DNA of 53,119 bases from Bacteroidales bacterium (GTDB taxonomy: Bacteria; Bacteroidota; Bacteroidia; Bacteroidales; Tenuifilaceae). Every line of letters starts with the position of its first letter. The stretch's first letter is position 1. Under the pieces are notes generated by a model, which made no database searches, had not been told where the DNA came from, and was given only the letters and a program-made list of their open reading frames with translations. The stretch covers positions 1 to 53,119 of the forward strand of contig RPRQ01000031.1 of the NCBI GenBank assembly GCA_003818205.1, written 5' to 3'. Of the stretch, positions 26,758-35,052 are shown one piece after another. A program made the translations under genes and the position numbers.

Positions 26758-27636
26758 TCAACTCACAACTGCTCTTATCCTCTCCGCCACCATCTCCATC
26801 AGCCAAACGGGTGTTGATGTTGCTCCGCAAACCCCAACATCATCGTACCCAACAAACCAATCCTTTACTATGCTATTTGGATTCATAACTAAATAGGTGT
26901 TAGCATTCGCCTCCTTACATATCTCGTAAAGCATCTTGCCATTGGAGCTTTTCTCCCCACTCACAAAGATAATAACCTGATGTTTTTGGGCGAATTGAAC
27001 GACCTCTTTTTTCCGATTGGAGACCTGTCCGCAGATGGTTCTATTTATAGTTAATAGCACATCTTCACACCCTTTCGCCTCAACCATTAGCCTACGGATG
27101 TTGTCCGCTAGCTGAAGATATTTATCGGGGCTCATGGTGGTTTGCGAAAAAAGTGCAATAGGTTTTGTAAAATCAATAGCAGTAAGCTGCTCGGGGGTTT
27201 CAATAACAATTGCATTCCCCTCGGTTTGGCCTACAAGACCGTTTACTTCAGCATGACCTTTCTTCCCATAAATGACTATTTGACCACCAGAGGTTTTTAT
27301 CTCCTCCCAGCTTCTCTTAATTTTCGACTGTAGCTTAAGCACAACAGGGCAGGTTGCATCAATAATTTGAATTCCATTATCCTTAGCAATTCTGTAAGTT
27401 TCGGGAGGTTCGCCATGTGCTCTCAGGAGCACCTTCTTTCCTTTAAGATTCCCTAACGATTTATGATCGATTGTGATTAACCCCTTCGATTCGAGCCTGC
27501 TCACCTCCTCGCTGTTGTGTACAATATCTCCAAGACAGTAAAGATCATCCGCATTTTGCAGCTCTTTTTCTGCCTGATTTATTGCATTTACCACCCCAAA
27601 GCAAAAACCTGAACGTGGATCAATTTCGATGTTCAT
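26758..27636 (-). CDS. ispH: 4-hydroxy-3-methylbut-2-enyl diphosphate reductase (MEP isoprenoid pathway)
   Basis: A 292-residue IspH/LytB, the iron-sulphur enzyme that makes IPP and DMAPP in the last MEP step. The three cluster cysteines are C12 (SGFCFGV), C96 (DATCPVV) and C202 (TICGQVSNR). H39, H74 and the GHAEV motif (H128, E130) supply substrate-binding and acid residues. I chose the ATG at 27636 (MNIEIDPRSGFCFGV); an upstream in-frame start at 27696 would add residues encoded by a short tandem repeat and is not believable. It lies downstream of cmk and porQ on the same strand. Confidence 0.92.
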   Translation of the reverse strand: MNIEIDPRSGFCFGVVNAINQAEKELQNADDLYCLGDIVHNSEEVSRLESKGLITIDHKSLGNLKGKKVLLRAHGEPPETYRIAKDNGIQIIDATCPVVLKLQSKIKRSWEEIKTSGGQIVIYGKKGHAEVNGLVGQTEGNAIVIETPEQLTAIDFTKPIALFSQTTMSPDKYLQLADNIRRLMVEAKGCEDVLLTINRTICGQVSNRKKEVVQFAQKHQVIIFVSGEKSSNGKMLYEICKEANANTYLVMNPNSIVKDWFVGYDDVGVCGATSTPVWLMEMVAERIRAVVS

Positions 27637-27639
27637 CAG

Positions 27640-27674
27640 TTGTCGGTTATTGGTTATTGGTTGTCGGTTATTGG
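27640..27674. repeat. short tandem repeat in the ispH leader
   Basis: TTGTCGGTTATTGG occurs twice (27640-27653 and 27661-27674), separated by one further TTATTGG unit. It sits directly before the ispH start and 40 bases after cmk, so it lies in the cmk-ispH untranslated spacer. Confidence 0.7.
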
Positions 27675-27716
27675 TTTTTATAAACCCATAAGTCACAACC
27701 GATAGCCTATAATACT

Positions 27717-28406
27717 CTACTTTATTCTCTCTTCAATAAGTTTCTCCACCCAAACCATCTGCTCATCGATGGTCATAAGGCTATTATCGAGAATTATAGC
27801 ATCATCCGCTTTTCGAAGCGGTGATATAGCACGGGTTTGATCGAGATAATCTCGCTCCTCGATATTCGCAAGAATCTCTGCAAGATTTACCTCTTGCCCC
27901 TTTTCAATCATCTCTTTCAATCGACGTTCTGCTCTTATTTTGGGTTCAGCGGTCATAAATATTTTTAGCTCTGCACTTGGAAAAACAACCGTGCCTATAT
28001 CACGACCATCCATTACAATTCCTTTACCAATACCAAGTTTACGCTGAAGTTCAACCATTCTTTCACGCACCTCTGAGACCGCAGCAATAACGCTAACCAA
28101 GTTTGCTACACTAATGGTTCGAATTTGCTCCTCTACCACTACCCCATTCAGGGTCGTTTCATGCTTTTTGGTTTTGGGGTTTAAACTAAAACCAACCTCT
28201 AACCTTTTAATATTATCAAGAAGACCATCCCCCTTTACAACGCCATTCTCTATCAACCCGTTTTGGATAAACCCAAGAGTAACGGCTCGGTACATCGCTC
28301 CGCTATCGATATAAAGGTAACCCAAACGCTGAGCTATCAGCTTTGCAAAACTGCTCTTCCCACACGATGAAAACCCATCTACCGCTATAACAATTTTTTT
28401 ACTCAC
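27717..28406 (-). CDS. cmk: (d)CMP kinase
   Basis: A 229-residue cytidylate kinase that phosphorylates CMP/dCMP with ATP for nucleotide salvage and DNA precursor supply. The P-loop is GFSSCGKSS near residues 11-19. YIDSGAMYRAVTLGF is the CMP-binding segment, and MDGRDIGTVVFP plus the Arg-rich lid (RAERRLKEM, then RDYLDQTRAISPLRKADDA) complete the signature. Length is normal for the family. It lies between porQ and ispH on the same strand, an arrangement often seen in Bacteroidota. Confidence 0.92.
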   Translation of the reverse strand: MSKKIVIAVDGFSSCGKSSFAKLIAQRLGYLYIDSGAMYRAVTLGFIQNGLIENGVVKGDGLLDNIKRLEVGFSLNPKTKKHETTLNGVVVEEQIRTISVANLVSVIAAVSEVRERMVELQRKLGIGKGIVMDGRDIGTVVFPSAELKIFMTAEPKIRAERRLKEMIEKGQEVNLAEILANIEERDYLDQTRAISPLRKADDAIILDNSLMTIDEQMVWVEKLIEERIK

Positions 28407-28594
28407 TGCTTAAATGTTTAATAATCTTAAAACACCAGATAATCCATTTAAATAAACAAATGGAGTCCAAAGTTACCACAAATTATGATGATTGAAAAAG
28501 ATTGGAAGCGATGTGTTGTAGTATTGCTGTTCTGCTGTGTTGCAGTATTTCATCTATAAAATCAACTCTGATTCATCTTCTGACTTCCAACTTC

Positions 28595-29650
28595 CTAAAG
28601 TTTATCCCTCCCAAACAGATCATCCAAATCGGTGCAGATGGAGAAGTATTTCGATGGCCCGACCAAGTGGTATCTCGATTGTCCGTAGCTGAGCTGAAAT
28701 TTCGATATTCGAACTCCAAAACCCCAGCTAAAACCTACTGATGATAATTTTTCCTCCACCTTCAGCTCATTCCTACGCTGATAGTTGTAGCCTAGCCTAA
28801 AAGTAAAACTCTTTAATGGCGTAAACTCAACGCCAAGTATCAAATGGCTTAACGCTTCACTCGATATACCCTTTAGTTTACTTTCCTTGGGATTATCCTC
28901 AGTACCTAACGTGCTATTCATAGGTTGTGGACTTTTGTAGTACATATTCAGGTTCTGAAGCTGATGTAGCGTAACAACGAAACGGAATGGCGCATGTGCT
29001 AGTTTCTTGCTAATCCCTAGAATCGCCTCAAAGGGTAACCTTTCGTACGTATGAGGGGTATATGGTTTTATCATAGTTCCGATATTCCGAAGCACAAGAC
29101 CAGCGGAGAAAAGGCTGTTCGGACGATGATAGTTCACCCCAATATCCGCAGCAATTCCAAACGAATTGTATGTGTATAGATGAGAATACAAGGGCTTTAA
29201 ATTAATACCCACGGTAAATATGCTATCGATAGCCCTAGAGTAAATCAGATTAATGGCCATATCCGAAGCAGTAAAACTACCTGTAATTGCACCCCCCTCA
29301 TTCGCCTCAGTGAATGTACCATAGCTTACCTCCATAATACCAATGCCTATGGTGCCGAACTTCCCTATATTTCTTGAGTATAATGCCGATCCATATTTAA
29401 CCCCTGCATAGTAACCAACATACGATAGCGCAATCTGATTGTGCATCTGCAAGTTTAACAGCGATGGGTTGTAAAGAGCTAGCCCAAGCTCGGGGTCTCC
29501 CAACGTTGCAACTTTGCCCCCAAGCGCAGCTAAACGTGGTGTAGTGGTAAGGTTAAGGAATTGGTATGCCCCTTCGCCCCCAACCTGTGCAAACGATTGG
29601 CAAACAACAAGTAGAAGAATAAACTGTGCCGAAATTCCTTTTATACGCAT
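28595..29650 (-). CDS. porQ: type IX secretion system protein PorQ
   Basis: A 351-residue outer-membrane beta-barrel protein with a signal peptide (cleaved after about SFAQ, residue 22). The start of the mature part, GGEGAYQFLNLTTTPRLAALGG, is the characteristic PorQ N-terminus, followed by GDPELGLALYNPSLL and alternating amphipathic strands to the C-terminus. PorQ takes part in T9SS, probably with PorU/PorV/PorZ in the attachment complex that anchors cargo to the cell surface. Its presence agrees with the T9SS-type C-terminal domain in the gene at 1870. It is the first gene of the porQ-cmk-ispH run; cmk starts 188 bases downstream. Confidence 0.88.
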   Translation of the reverse strand: MRIKGISAQFILLLVVCQSFAQVGGEGAYQFLNLTTTPRLAALGGKVATLGDPELGLALYNPSLLNLQMHNQIALSYVGYYAGVKYGSALYSRNIGKFGTIGIGIMEVSYGTFTEANEGGAITGSFTASDMAINLIYSRAIDSIFTVGINLKPLYSHLYTYNSFGIAADIGVNYHRPNSLFSAGLVLRNIGTMIKPYTPHTYERLPFEAILGISKKLAHAPFRFVVTLHQLQNLNMYYKSPQPMNSTLGTEDNPKESKLKGISSEALSHLILGVEFTPLKSFTFRLGYNYQRRNELKVEEKLSSVGFSWGFGVRISKFQLSYGQSRYHLVGPSKYFSICTDLDDLFGRDKL

Positions 29651-30554
29651 ACCCTATCAAACGAACAGCTAAGGTAAAATATTTGATTTAACTGATACAA
29701 TAAACTACGAAGGATATAGCTGATTAGGTTGAGGATTATTCTTCCGATGAAAAATCACATAGACCAAGAACCTTTGTTTGCAAGGATTTGGAGAAATTAA
29801 ACGGTTAATATCCCGTTCAATGCCGTTTCTTTACACAAAAATAATTGATGATAAAACGGCAAGGTTTTTGCTTGCACAAATATTCGTTTTGAAAAATATA
29901 GATATACGAACCAATGTCGTTTAGTTAAGATTTATTGCTTGATTATCTATATATCAATAACCACGCCTTTTAAGGCGTGACTTAAATGTAATATGATTTT
30001 TTTGGCTTTAGCCACATGATTTTAGGCTTTTGGGCTAAAGCCCAAGTTTATAGTTTGGCTTGTCCCACGCCTTAAAAGGCGTGTTTACTGAGAGTTGTCA
30101 TTTTTATGCTTAACTAAACGACATTGATATACGAACCGCTATTTAAAGCGCAATAAGAATTACATCGGTTATTCGACAAAAGTAGTGGAAGTTAAAAAAC
30201 CTTAGTAGAAAAATTAGGGGTTATCGTTAATTAAACCTTATTACCTTATTTTTCACTTTAATTACGAATAAAATGTGTTCTTGTAATCATTCTCTTACGT
30301 AACTTGTTTATAAAGTTCTAATATTTAAAAATATAACAAATTATTCTATTAGGGGCTTGATTGATATACTGAGGGGCTACTAAGGTTAAAAAAAGAAAAT
30401 AAGGTTTATGAGAAAAAAATACAGCTAATTTTGGTTTCCACTAAAAATGTCGAATAGCCATTATTTCACTGGTTTGGTTTTTTTATATAAATTCGTTGCA
30501 TGAGAGTTTACTCATTGGTGTTATTAAAAATTCATATCTAAAATTTTAAAAAAC
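29651..30554. other. 900-base non-coding spacer
   Basis: The divergent spacer between porQ and the S41 peptidase. Besides the family A element (29913-30125) it is AT-rich with no believable gene. It should contain the promoters of both flanking genes, but I could not fix them. Confidence 0.5.
29913..30125. mobile_element. family A MITE-like element with 12-bp target duplication
   Basis: 213 bases with perfect 17-bp terminal inverted repeats AATGTCGTTTAGTTAAG (29913-29929) and its complement (30109-30125). Direct repeats GATATACGAACC flank it exactly (29901-29912 and 30126-30137). Inside are two CCACGCCTTTTAAGGCGTG-type palindromes and a GGCTTTAGCC/GGGCTAAAGCCC pair. There is no coding capacity. 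Confidence 0.88.
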
Positions 30555-32144
30555 ATGAATCATATTTTTAAAAATCAATGTTTACTAATCGTATTAATTG
30601 TTCTACTGAGCAGCTGCGCTTCGGTTAAAAAGTACAATAACCAAATAAATACGTTAAAAAGCGAGGAGCAGCTAAAAGCTGATGTTGATTATATCCATCA
30701 AAAGCTTCAAAAACTTCATCCAAGGCTATATTGGTACATAAGAAAAAAGGATTTGGACTACAAGTTTGACAGCCTCAAGGCAACCATCACTGACCCCATG
30801 ACGAGTAATGACTTCTTCTTCAAATTAAGTCCAGTTATATCTTCTGTAAAACAGGGGCATTTGAGAATGTCGCCCCTAACCAAAAAGTTATCGAAGAAAG
30901 AGAATCGTGCGCTCAACCGAAAAGGGGTTGCTCCATTACTCCAATTCAGCTACGAAATATTTGACAATAAGCTATATATAGTAAAAAATAGTTCAAGCGA
31001 TACTACCATAAAAGTAGGATCAGAGATTATTTCAATGAATAGCATTGAACCTCAGGAGATTATTTCAAAATTAAAAAACACATTTACCTCCGATGGGTAT
31101 AATCAGACATTTATAAATAGAGGAAGTTGTTGGATGCTTCCAAATTTTTTCTATCTTCTTAGCGGTGAAATGGATAGCGTTAAATTTGAATTAAGATATT
31201 GCGATTCGTTAACAAATGTTACGCTAGTCCGTGGTAAAAATAATGGAGCAAAAGTAGTATCCCAAAGCATTAAAAAAACAAGCCTCGAAAAGAAACAAGC
31301 CAAAAATAAAGCCAAAGTTGAAGCCAGAAAAAAGAAGCGGAATGGGTATAATAGCCAAACAAAAACGTACAGTAAGAACCTCAATTTTACGAGTTCCGAC
31401 AATAGTATAGCCATTATGAAGTTAAATGATTTTTCAAGAGGCGATTATAAAAAGTTCTATCGAAATAGTTTTAAAAAGCTGGATTCGTTAAAGACAAAAA
31501 CGCTTATCATCGATTTACGCGATAATCCTGGGGGTAGGCTTAAAGAAATTAACAACCTCTATTCATACCTGACCGACAGCAGTTTTTATTTTGTTGAAAA
31601 AATGGAGGTTACAACAAGAACAAGCCTCATACTAGGAAACTATACAAGCAGCACTCCATTAATAATCAAAGCATTAAATTTTACCATTGGTTTACCATTT
31701 TTAGCGAGTAGATTGGCAAAAGTAAAAAAGGTGGATAACAAATTTTACTATAATCTACCTGAATCAAAATTAAAACATCGCAATCCCATTAACTTTAAGG
31801 GTAAAGTGTATGTACTTATCAACGGGGGTAGCTTTTCTGCATCAAGCATAATCTCCTCAAACCTGAAAGGTTCTAAAAGAGCTGTTTTTGTTGGAGAGGA
31901 AACGGGAGGTGCTTATAATGGCTGTATTGCTGGAACAATGCCTGTTTTCACCTTGCCGCAATCGAAGTTGAGGGTTCGCTTTGGGTTAGGAGCAATTATT
32001 CCATTTCATAAAACTGATATGAATGGACGAGGGATACTACCAGATGTTGAGATAAAACCAACCATTGATGATAGAATTAAAGGTATCGATCCTGAATTGA
32101 ATTGGGTTTTGGATGATATAAAAGGGTTGCACATATCAAAGTAG
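30555..32144 (+). CDS. S41-family (tail-specific-like) peptidase lipoprotein
   Basis: A 529-residue protein with a lipoprotein signal (LIVLLSSC, Cys at 21). The S41/TSPc catalytic part is C-terminal: LIIDLRDNPGG, then NGGSFSASSI with the likely nucleophile S428, and GEETGGAYNG. A Lys-rich insertion (about residues 235-265) interrupts the region before the catalytic domain and no clear PDZ is seen. The family cleaves near protein C-termini, usually in the periplasm. It lies alone on the plus strand and ends tail to tail with the minus-strand RiPP operon, 512 bases apart. A role in maturing that peptide is conceivable but has no direct support. Confidence 0.82.
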   Translation: MNHIFKNQCLLIVLIVLLSSCASVKKYNNQINTLKSEEQLKADVDYIHQKLQKLHPRLYWYIRKKDLDYKFDSLKATITDPMTSNDFFFKLSPVISSVKQGHLRMSPLTKKLSKKENRALNRKGVAPLLQFSYEIFDNKLYIVKNSSSDTTIKVGSEIISMNSIEPQEIISKLKNTFTSDGYNQTFINRGSCWMLPNFFYLLSGEMDSVKFELRYCDSLTNVTLVRGKNNGAKVVSQSIKKTSLEKKQAKNKAKVEARKKKRNGYNSQTKTYSKNLNFTSSDNSIAIMKLNDFSRGDYKKFYRNSFKKLDSLKTKTLIIDLRDNPGGRLKEINNLYSYLTDSSFYFVEKMEVTTRTSLILGNYTSSTPLIIKALNFTIGLPFLASRLAKVKKVDNKFYYNLPESKLKHRNPINFKGKVYVLINGGSFSASSIISSNLKGSKRAVFVGEETGGAYNGCIAGTMPVFTLPQSKLRVRFGLGAIIPFHKTDMNGRGILPDVEIKPTIDDRIKGIDPELNWVLDDIKGLHISK

Positions 32145-32219
32145 CTTGGTCATTCCCGTATAGCCTTTTTAACTTTGACCTTGTGGTAAAAAATATTGGT
32201 TAGCAGAAATTGTCTTATG

Positions 32220-32316
32220 GTAACTATTCACCACTGAGACACAGCCTGTCCCGATGTATCGGGACGAGCTGTGTCTCAGTGGTTTTTGTTCAATTCGATT
32301 ACTACTGAATAGTTAC
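32220..32316. mobile_element. family C MITE-like element with 8-bp target duplication
   Basis: 97 bases bounded by GTAACTATTCA and TGAATAGTTAC, which are perfect inverted repeats. Direct repeats GTCTTATG flank it on both sides (32212-32219 and 32317-32324). The interior is a long hairpin: CCACTGAGACACAG on one arm, CTGTGTCTCAGTGG on the other, with CCCGATGTATCGGG near the loop. It is the shortest and cleanest copy of the family. Confidence 0.85.
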
Positions 32317-32412
32317 GTCTTATGAAATATTTAGAGACTGTATAAACTTTTTATTTTAAGAAAGAAAAAGCAGAGGCGTGGTTGTTAATGTATTGATAAT
32401 CTAATAATAGTT

Positions 32413-32429
32413 CTTAATTAAACGACATT
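32413..32429. repeat. solo family A end
   Basis: CTTAATTAAACGACATT matches the right end of the family A element at 30109-30125 with one mismatch. No matching left end was found nearby, so it is probably a decayed element. Confidence 0.55.
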
Positions 32430-32485
32430 GAATTAAACATCCTCTTTTCTTAGAAGATAGTCAATTACGAATTATTGATAAGCGA

Positions 32486-32594
32486 CTAGTGTTATGTTAA
32501 GTATGTTTTATTACATTTTTTTTAACCGATGGGTTAACCTGTCGGTTATAGCCCTGAATGCTATTACGTCATCGTATGATTAACATAGCACTAG
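32486..32594. mobile_element. family B MITE-like element, copy 2 (inverted)
   Basis: 109 bases, the reverse complement of 16809-16917 with 8 mismatches. Its ends are CTAGTGTTATGTTAA and TTAACATAGCACTAG. The two mismatches in the central palindrome break its perfect symmetry. It sits just beyond the 3' end of the RiPP operon. Confidence 0.82.
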
Positions 32595-32656
32595 GTTATG
32601 ATCAGATTTTTTCGAATTTTACTCACAATGTGGGTTAAATAATCTATTCCCCGTTT

Positions 32657-35050
32657 TTATAGCTGCTTTAATGCGTGTATAATATTTAGCTTATTCCCTC
32701 TATAAATAAGAAGGCTAATACAAGCGAATATCAATACAATTATAGCTCCCGATATTAGTAGAAAAGGAACAAATGTTATATTTACTTTATATGAAAATTC
32801 TTGAAGCCATGATTCTACAATATAATACGATAAGGGAGATGAGATTAGAATTGAAATTAAAACGACTCCAATTAGCTTTTTATAGAAAATTAAATTAACA
32901 TTCAGTATTGATGCGCCGAATATTTTTCTCAATACAATTTCTTTAATACTTGATTCTATTGTGAATGAGATTAATCCAATTACCCCGAAAACAGATAAGG
33001 ATATTGTTAGAAAGGTAAATATGCTAAATAAAAAAGCGGCCTTTTGATCTTGAATATATACGCTTTCAATATTCTGATTCATTAATGAATATTGAAATAT
33101 ATGGTTTGGGGCTATTTGCTCCCAATTTTTTTTAAGTTCTTCGATTGTAGGTTTTACAATATTCGTCTTGGTTTTAATAACAATATAAGCATTAGCCCAG
33201 GGTTGAACATAAAACACCATGGGTTCAACCTTATCACGTAGGGAACTATAATATATGTTTTTGATTACACCTGAAATAACAAAAGGATTAGCGCCATCCA
33301 ATCCAATTATCTTTTCACCGATGGGATTAGATAAATTTAATGATCGCATTGCAGACTCATTAATAATAACCTGCATGCTATTTGAAGTACTACTATTGCC
33401 TACAAAATTATTACCAAAAATAAAGCTACACTTAATCGTATTCAGAAACCCTGGATCAACAGCAATAGCTGCCATTTGTATATCTTCCTCTTTCGATTTA
33501 CCCTCCAATCGTAATTTATAATAGCTACTTGCTCCTTTTGGAGGAATATCGTAGGCCGCTGAAACTGATTCTATATTAGTGCTACTCATACCAAATTGAT
33601 GGAGGGCATCATACCTGCTTTGCATTTGATCGTCATTTGGGTTTTCAATAACGATAAGGTTTTCTTTATCAAAACCCATATTAATCCGATCAATGTATTT
33701 AAGCTGTTTATAAATAAGAATTGTAGATATTAGGGCAACAATAGCAAACACTATTTGAATCAGAACGACAATATTTCTAAAGCTAAAATTGTTCGATTTC
33801 CCAATAACGCTTTTTAAAATTTGAGTGTCGAAGTCTCCTTTAATAATAAATATTGGTTTTAACCTTGACAAAATAAATGCAGGGTAAAATCCAGCAAATA
33901 AAGGAATTACAATTAATGATATAATAAATAGTACTGCTAATATCGAAAAATTTAAACTTAGCTGTTTATCCAAATAGACATTTAAATAGGGTAGAATAAA
34001 TAGTGAAAGCATAACGGCTAAAGAAAATGAAATTGCTGTAAACATTACGGTTTCAAACATAAATTGAAAAAATATATTAGTCTGATTTGCTCCGACAACC
34101 TTTCTAACACCAATTTCTTTAGCTCTGAGTCTTGTTTGTGCCGTTGAAAGAGTAGTAAAATTGAAACAAGCAATTATCAAAATTAGAATAGCAATAGTTG
34201 AGAAAGCATAAATAAACTTAATACTTCCCTTTATCGCAATATCGCTCTTTGTATCGTATGATTTAAGGTGAATACTTGAAAGTTGTTCGAGTTTTAAGTT
34301 AATTATTTTTGATATTCGTTCGTTTCGATATTTTTTTAAGAAGCCTTCAGATTTTTCACTTACTTGTGAATAAGAGTTATTATTAAACAAAAGATAAATA
34401 TAGGAGAATGAGTAATTCCATGATGTTAATATATTATTATCAACCTTACTAAGGCTTGAGAAAGAACCCAGAAAGTCAAACATAAGATGCGAGTTAACAG
34501 GAACATCTTTAATAACGCCTTTTACAGTAAAGATTTGATTATTATCAAAAAGCATTACTTCGCCAACCGGATTTTTATTGCCAAAATATTTTTTAGCAGT
34601 TGATTCGGTTATAACCAATGAGTAAGGAGTATTCAGAGCGTTTATTGGATCACCTATAATAAAAGGGAAATCAAATATTTTAAAAATATTTGAATCTGCA
34701 AGAAAAATTCGTCTTTCCAAAAAAAGTTTATCCTGATATTTAACACTACTTTTCCCCCAACTAAAAATTCTTGTTCCTTCTTTTATTTCTGGATACTCAT
34801 TTATTAAATGTTGCAACATAACGGCTGGCTGATCTGCCGATATCTCTCCATTTCTTTTATCAACAGTCAATAACCGGAAAATCCGTTCATGTTTCTGATG
34901 GAACTTATCATACTTAAACTCATCAATTGCATATATAGATATTATCAAACAACAAGTTAAACCGATAGATAGACCAAGTATTTTTATTAAAGTAGCACTC
35001 TTGTGTTTTAATAAACTATTGATCGTAACTTTAAGGATATTTTTGAACAT
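32657..35050 (-). CDS. FtsX/MacB-type ABC transporter permease
   Basis: A 797-residue membrane protein with the double FtsX layout of Bacteroidota: TM near residues 18-40, MacB-type periplasmic domain (about 40-270), three TMs in the first FtsX domain (about 280-410), a TM near 425-450, a second periplasmic domain (about 460-665), and three TMs in the last FtsX domain (about 675-790). Motifs include VGANQTNIFFQFMFE and KEIVLRKIFGASI, the FtsX coupling helices. Members work with a separate ATPase in peptide or antibiotic export or mechanotransmission. The start is 2 bases from the end of the ABC exporter gene, so the two are in one operon. No dedicated MacB-type ATPase is encoded here. Confidence 0.85.
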   Translation of the reverse strand: MFKNILKVTINSLLKHKSATLIKILGLSIGLTCCLIISIYAIDEFKYDKFHQKHERIFRLLTVDKRNGEISADQPAVMLQHLINEYPEIKEGTRIFSWGKSSVKYQDKLFLERRIFLADSNIFKIFDFPFIIGDPINALNTPYSLVITESTAKKYFGNKNPVGEVMLFDNNQIFTVKGVIKDVPVNSHLMFDFLGSFSSLSKVDNNILTSWNYSFSYIYLLFNNNSYSQVSEKSEGFLKKYRNERISKIINLKLEQLSSIHLKSYDTKSDIAIKGSIKFIYAFSTIAILILIIACFNFTTLSTAQTRLRAKEIGVRKVVGANQTNIFFQFMFETVMFTAISFSLAVMLSLFILPYLNVYLDKQLSLNFSILAVLFIISLIVIPLFAGFYPAFILSRLKPIFIIKGDFDTQILKSVIGKSNNFSFRNIVVLIQIVFAIVALISTILIYKQLKYIDRINMGFDKENLIVIENPNDDQMQSRYDALHQFGMSSTNIESVSAAYDIPPKGASSYYKLRLEGKSKEEDIQMAAIAVDPGFLNTIKCSFIFGNNFVGNSSTSNSMQVIINESAMRSLNLSNPIGEKIIGLDGANPFVISGVIKNIYYSSLRDKVEPMVFYVQPWANAYIVIKTKTNIVKPTIEELKKNWEQIAPNHIFQYSLMNQNIESVYIQDQKAAFLFSIFTFLTISLSVFGVIGLISFTIESSIKEIVLRKIFGASILNVNLIFYKKLIGVVLISILISSPLSYYIVESWLQEFSYKVNITFVPFLLISGAIIVLIFACISLLIYRGNKLNIIHALKQL

Positions 35051-35052
35051 AG

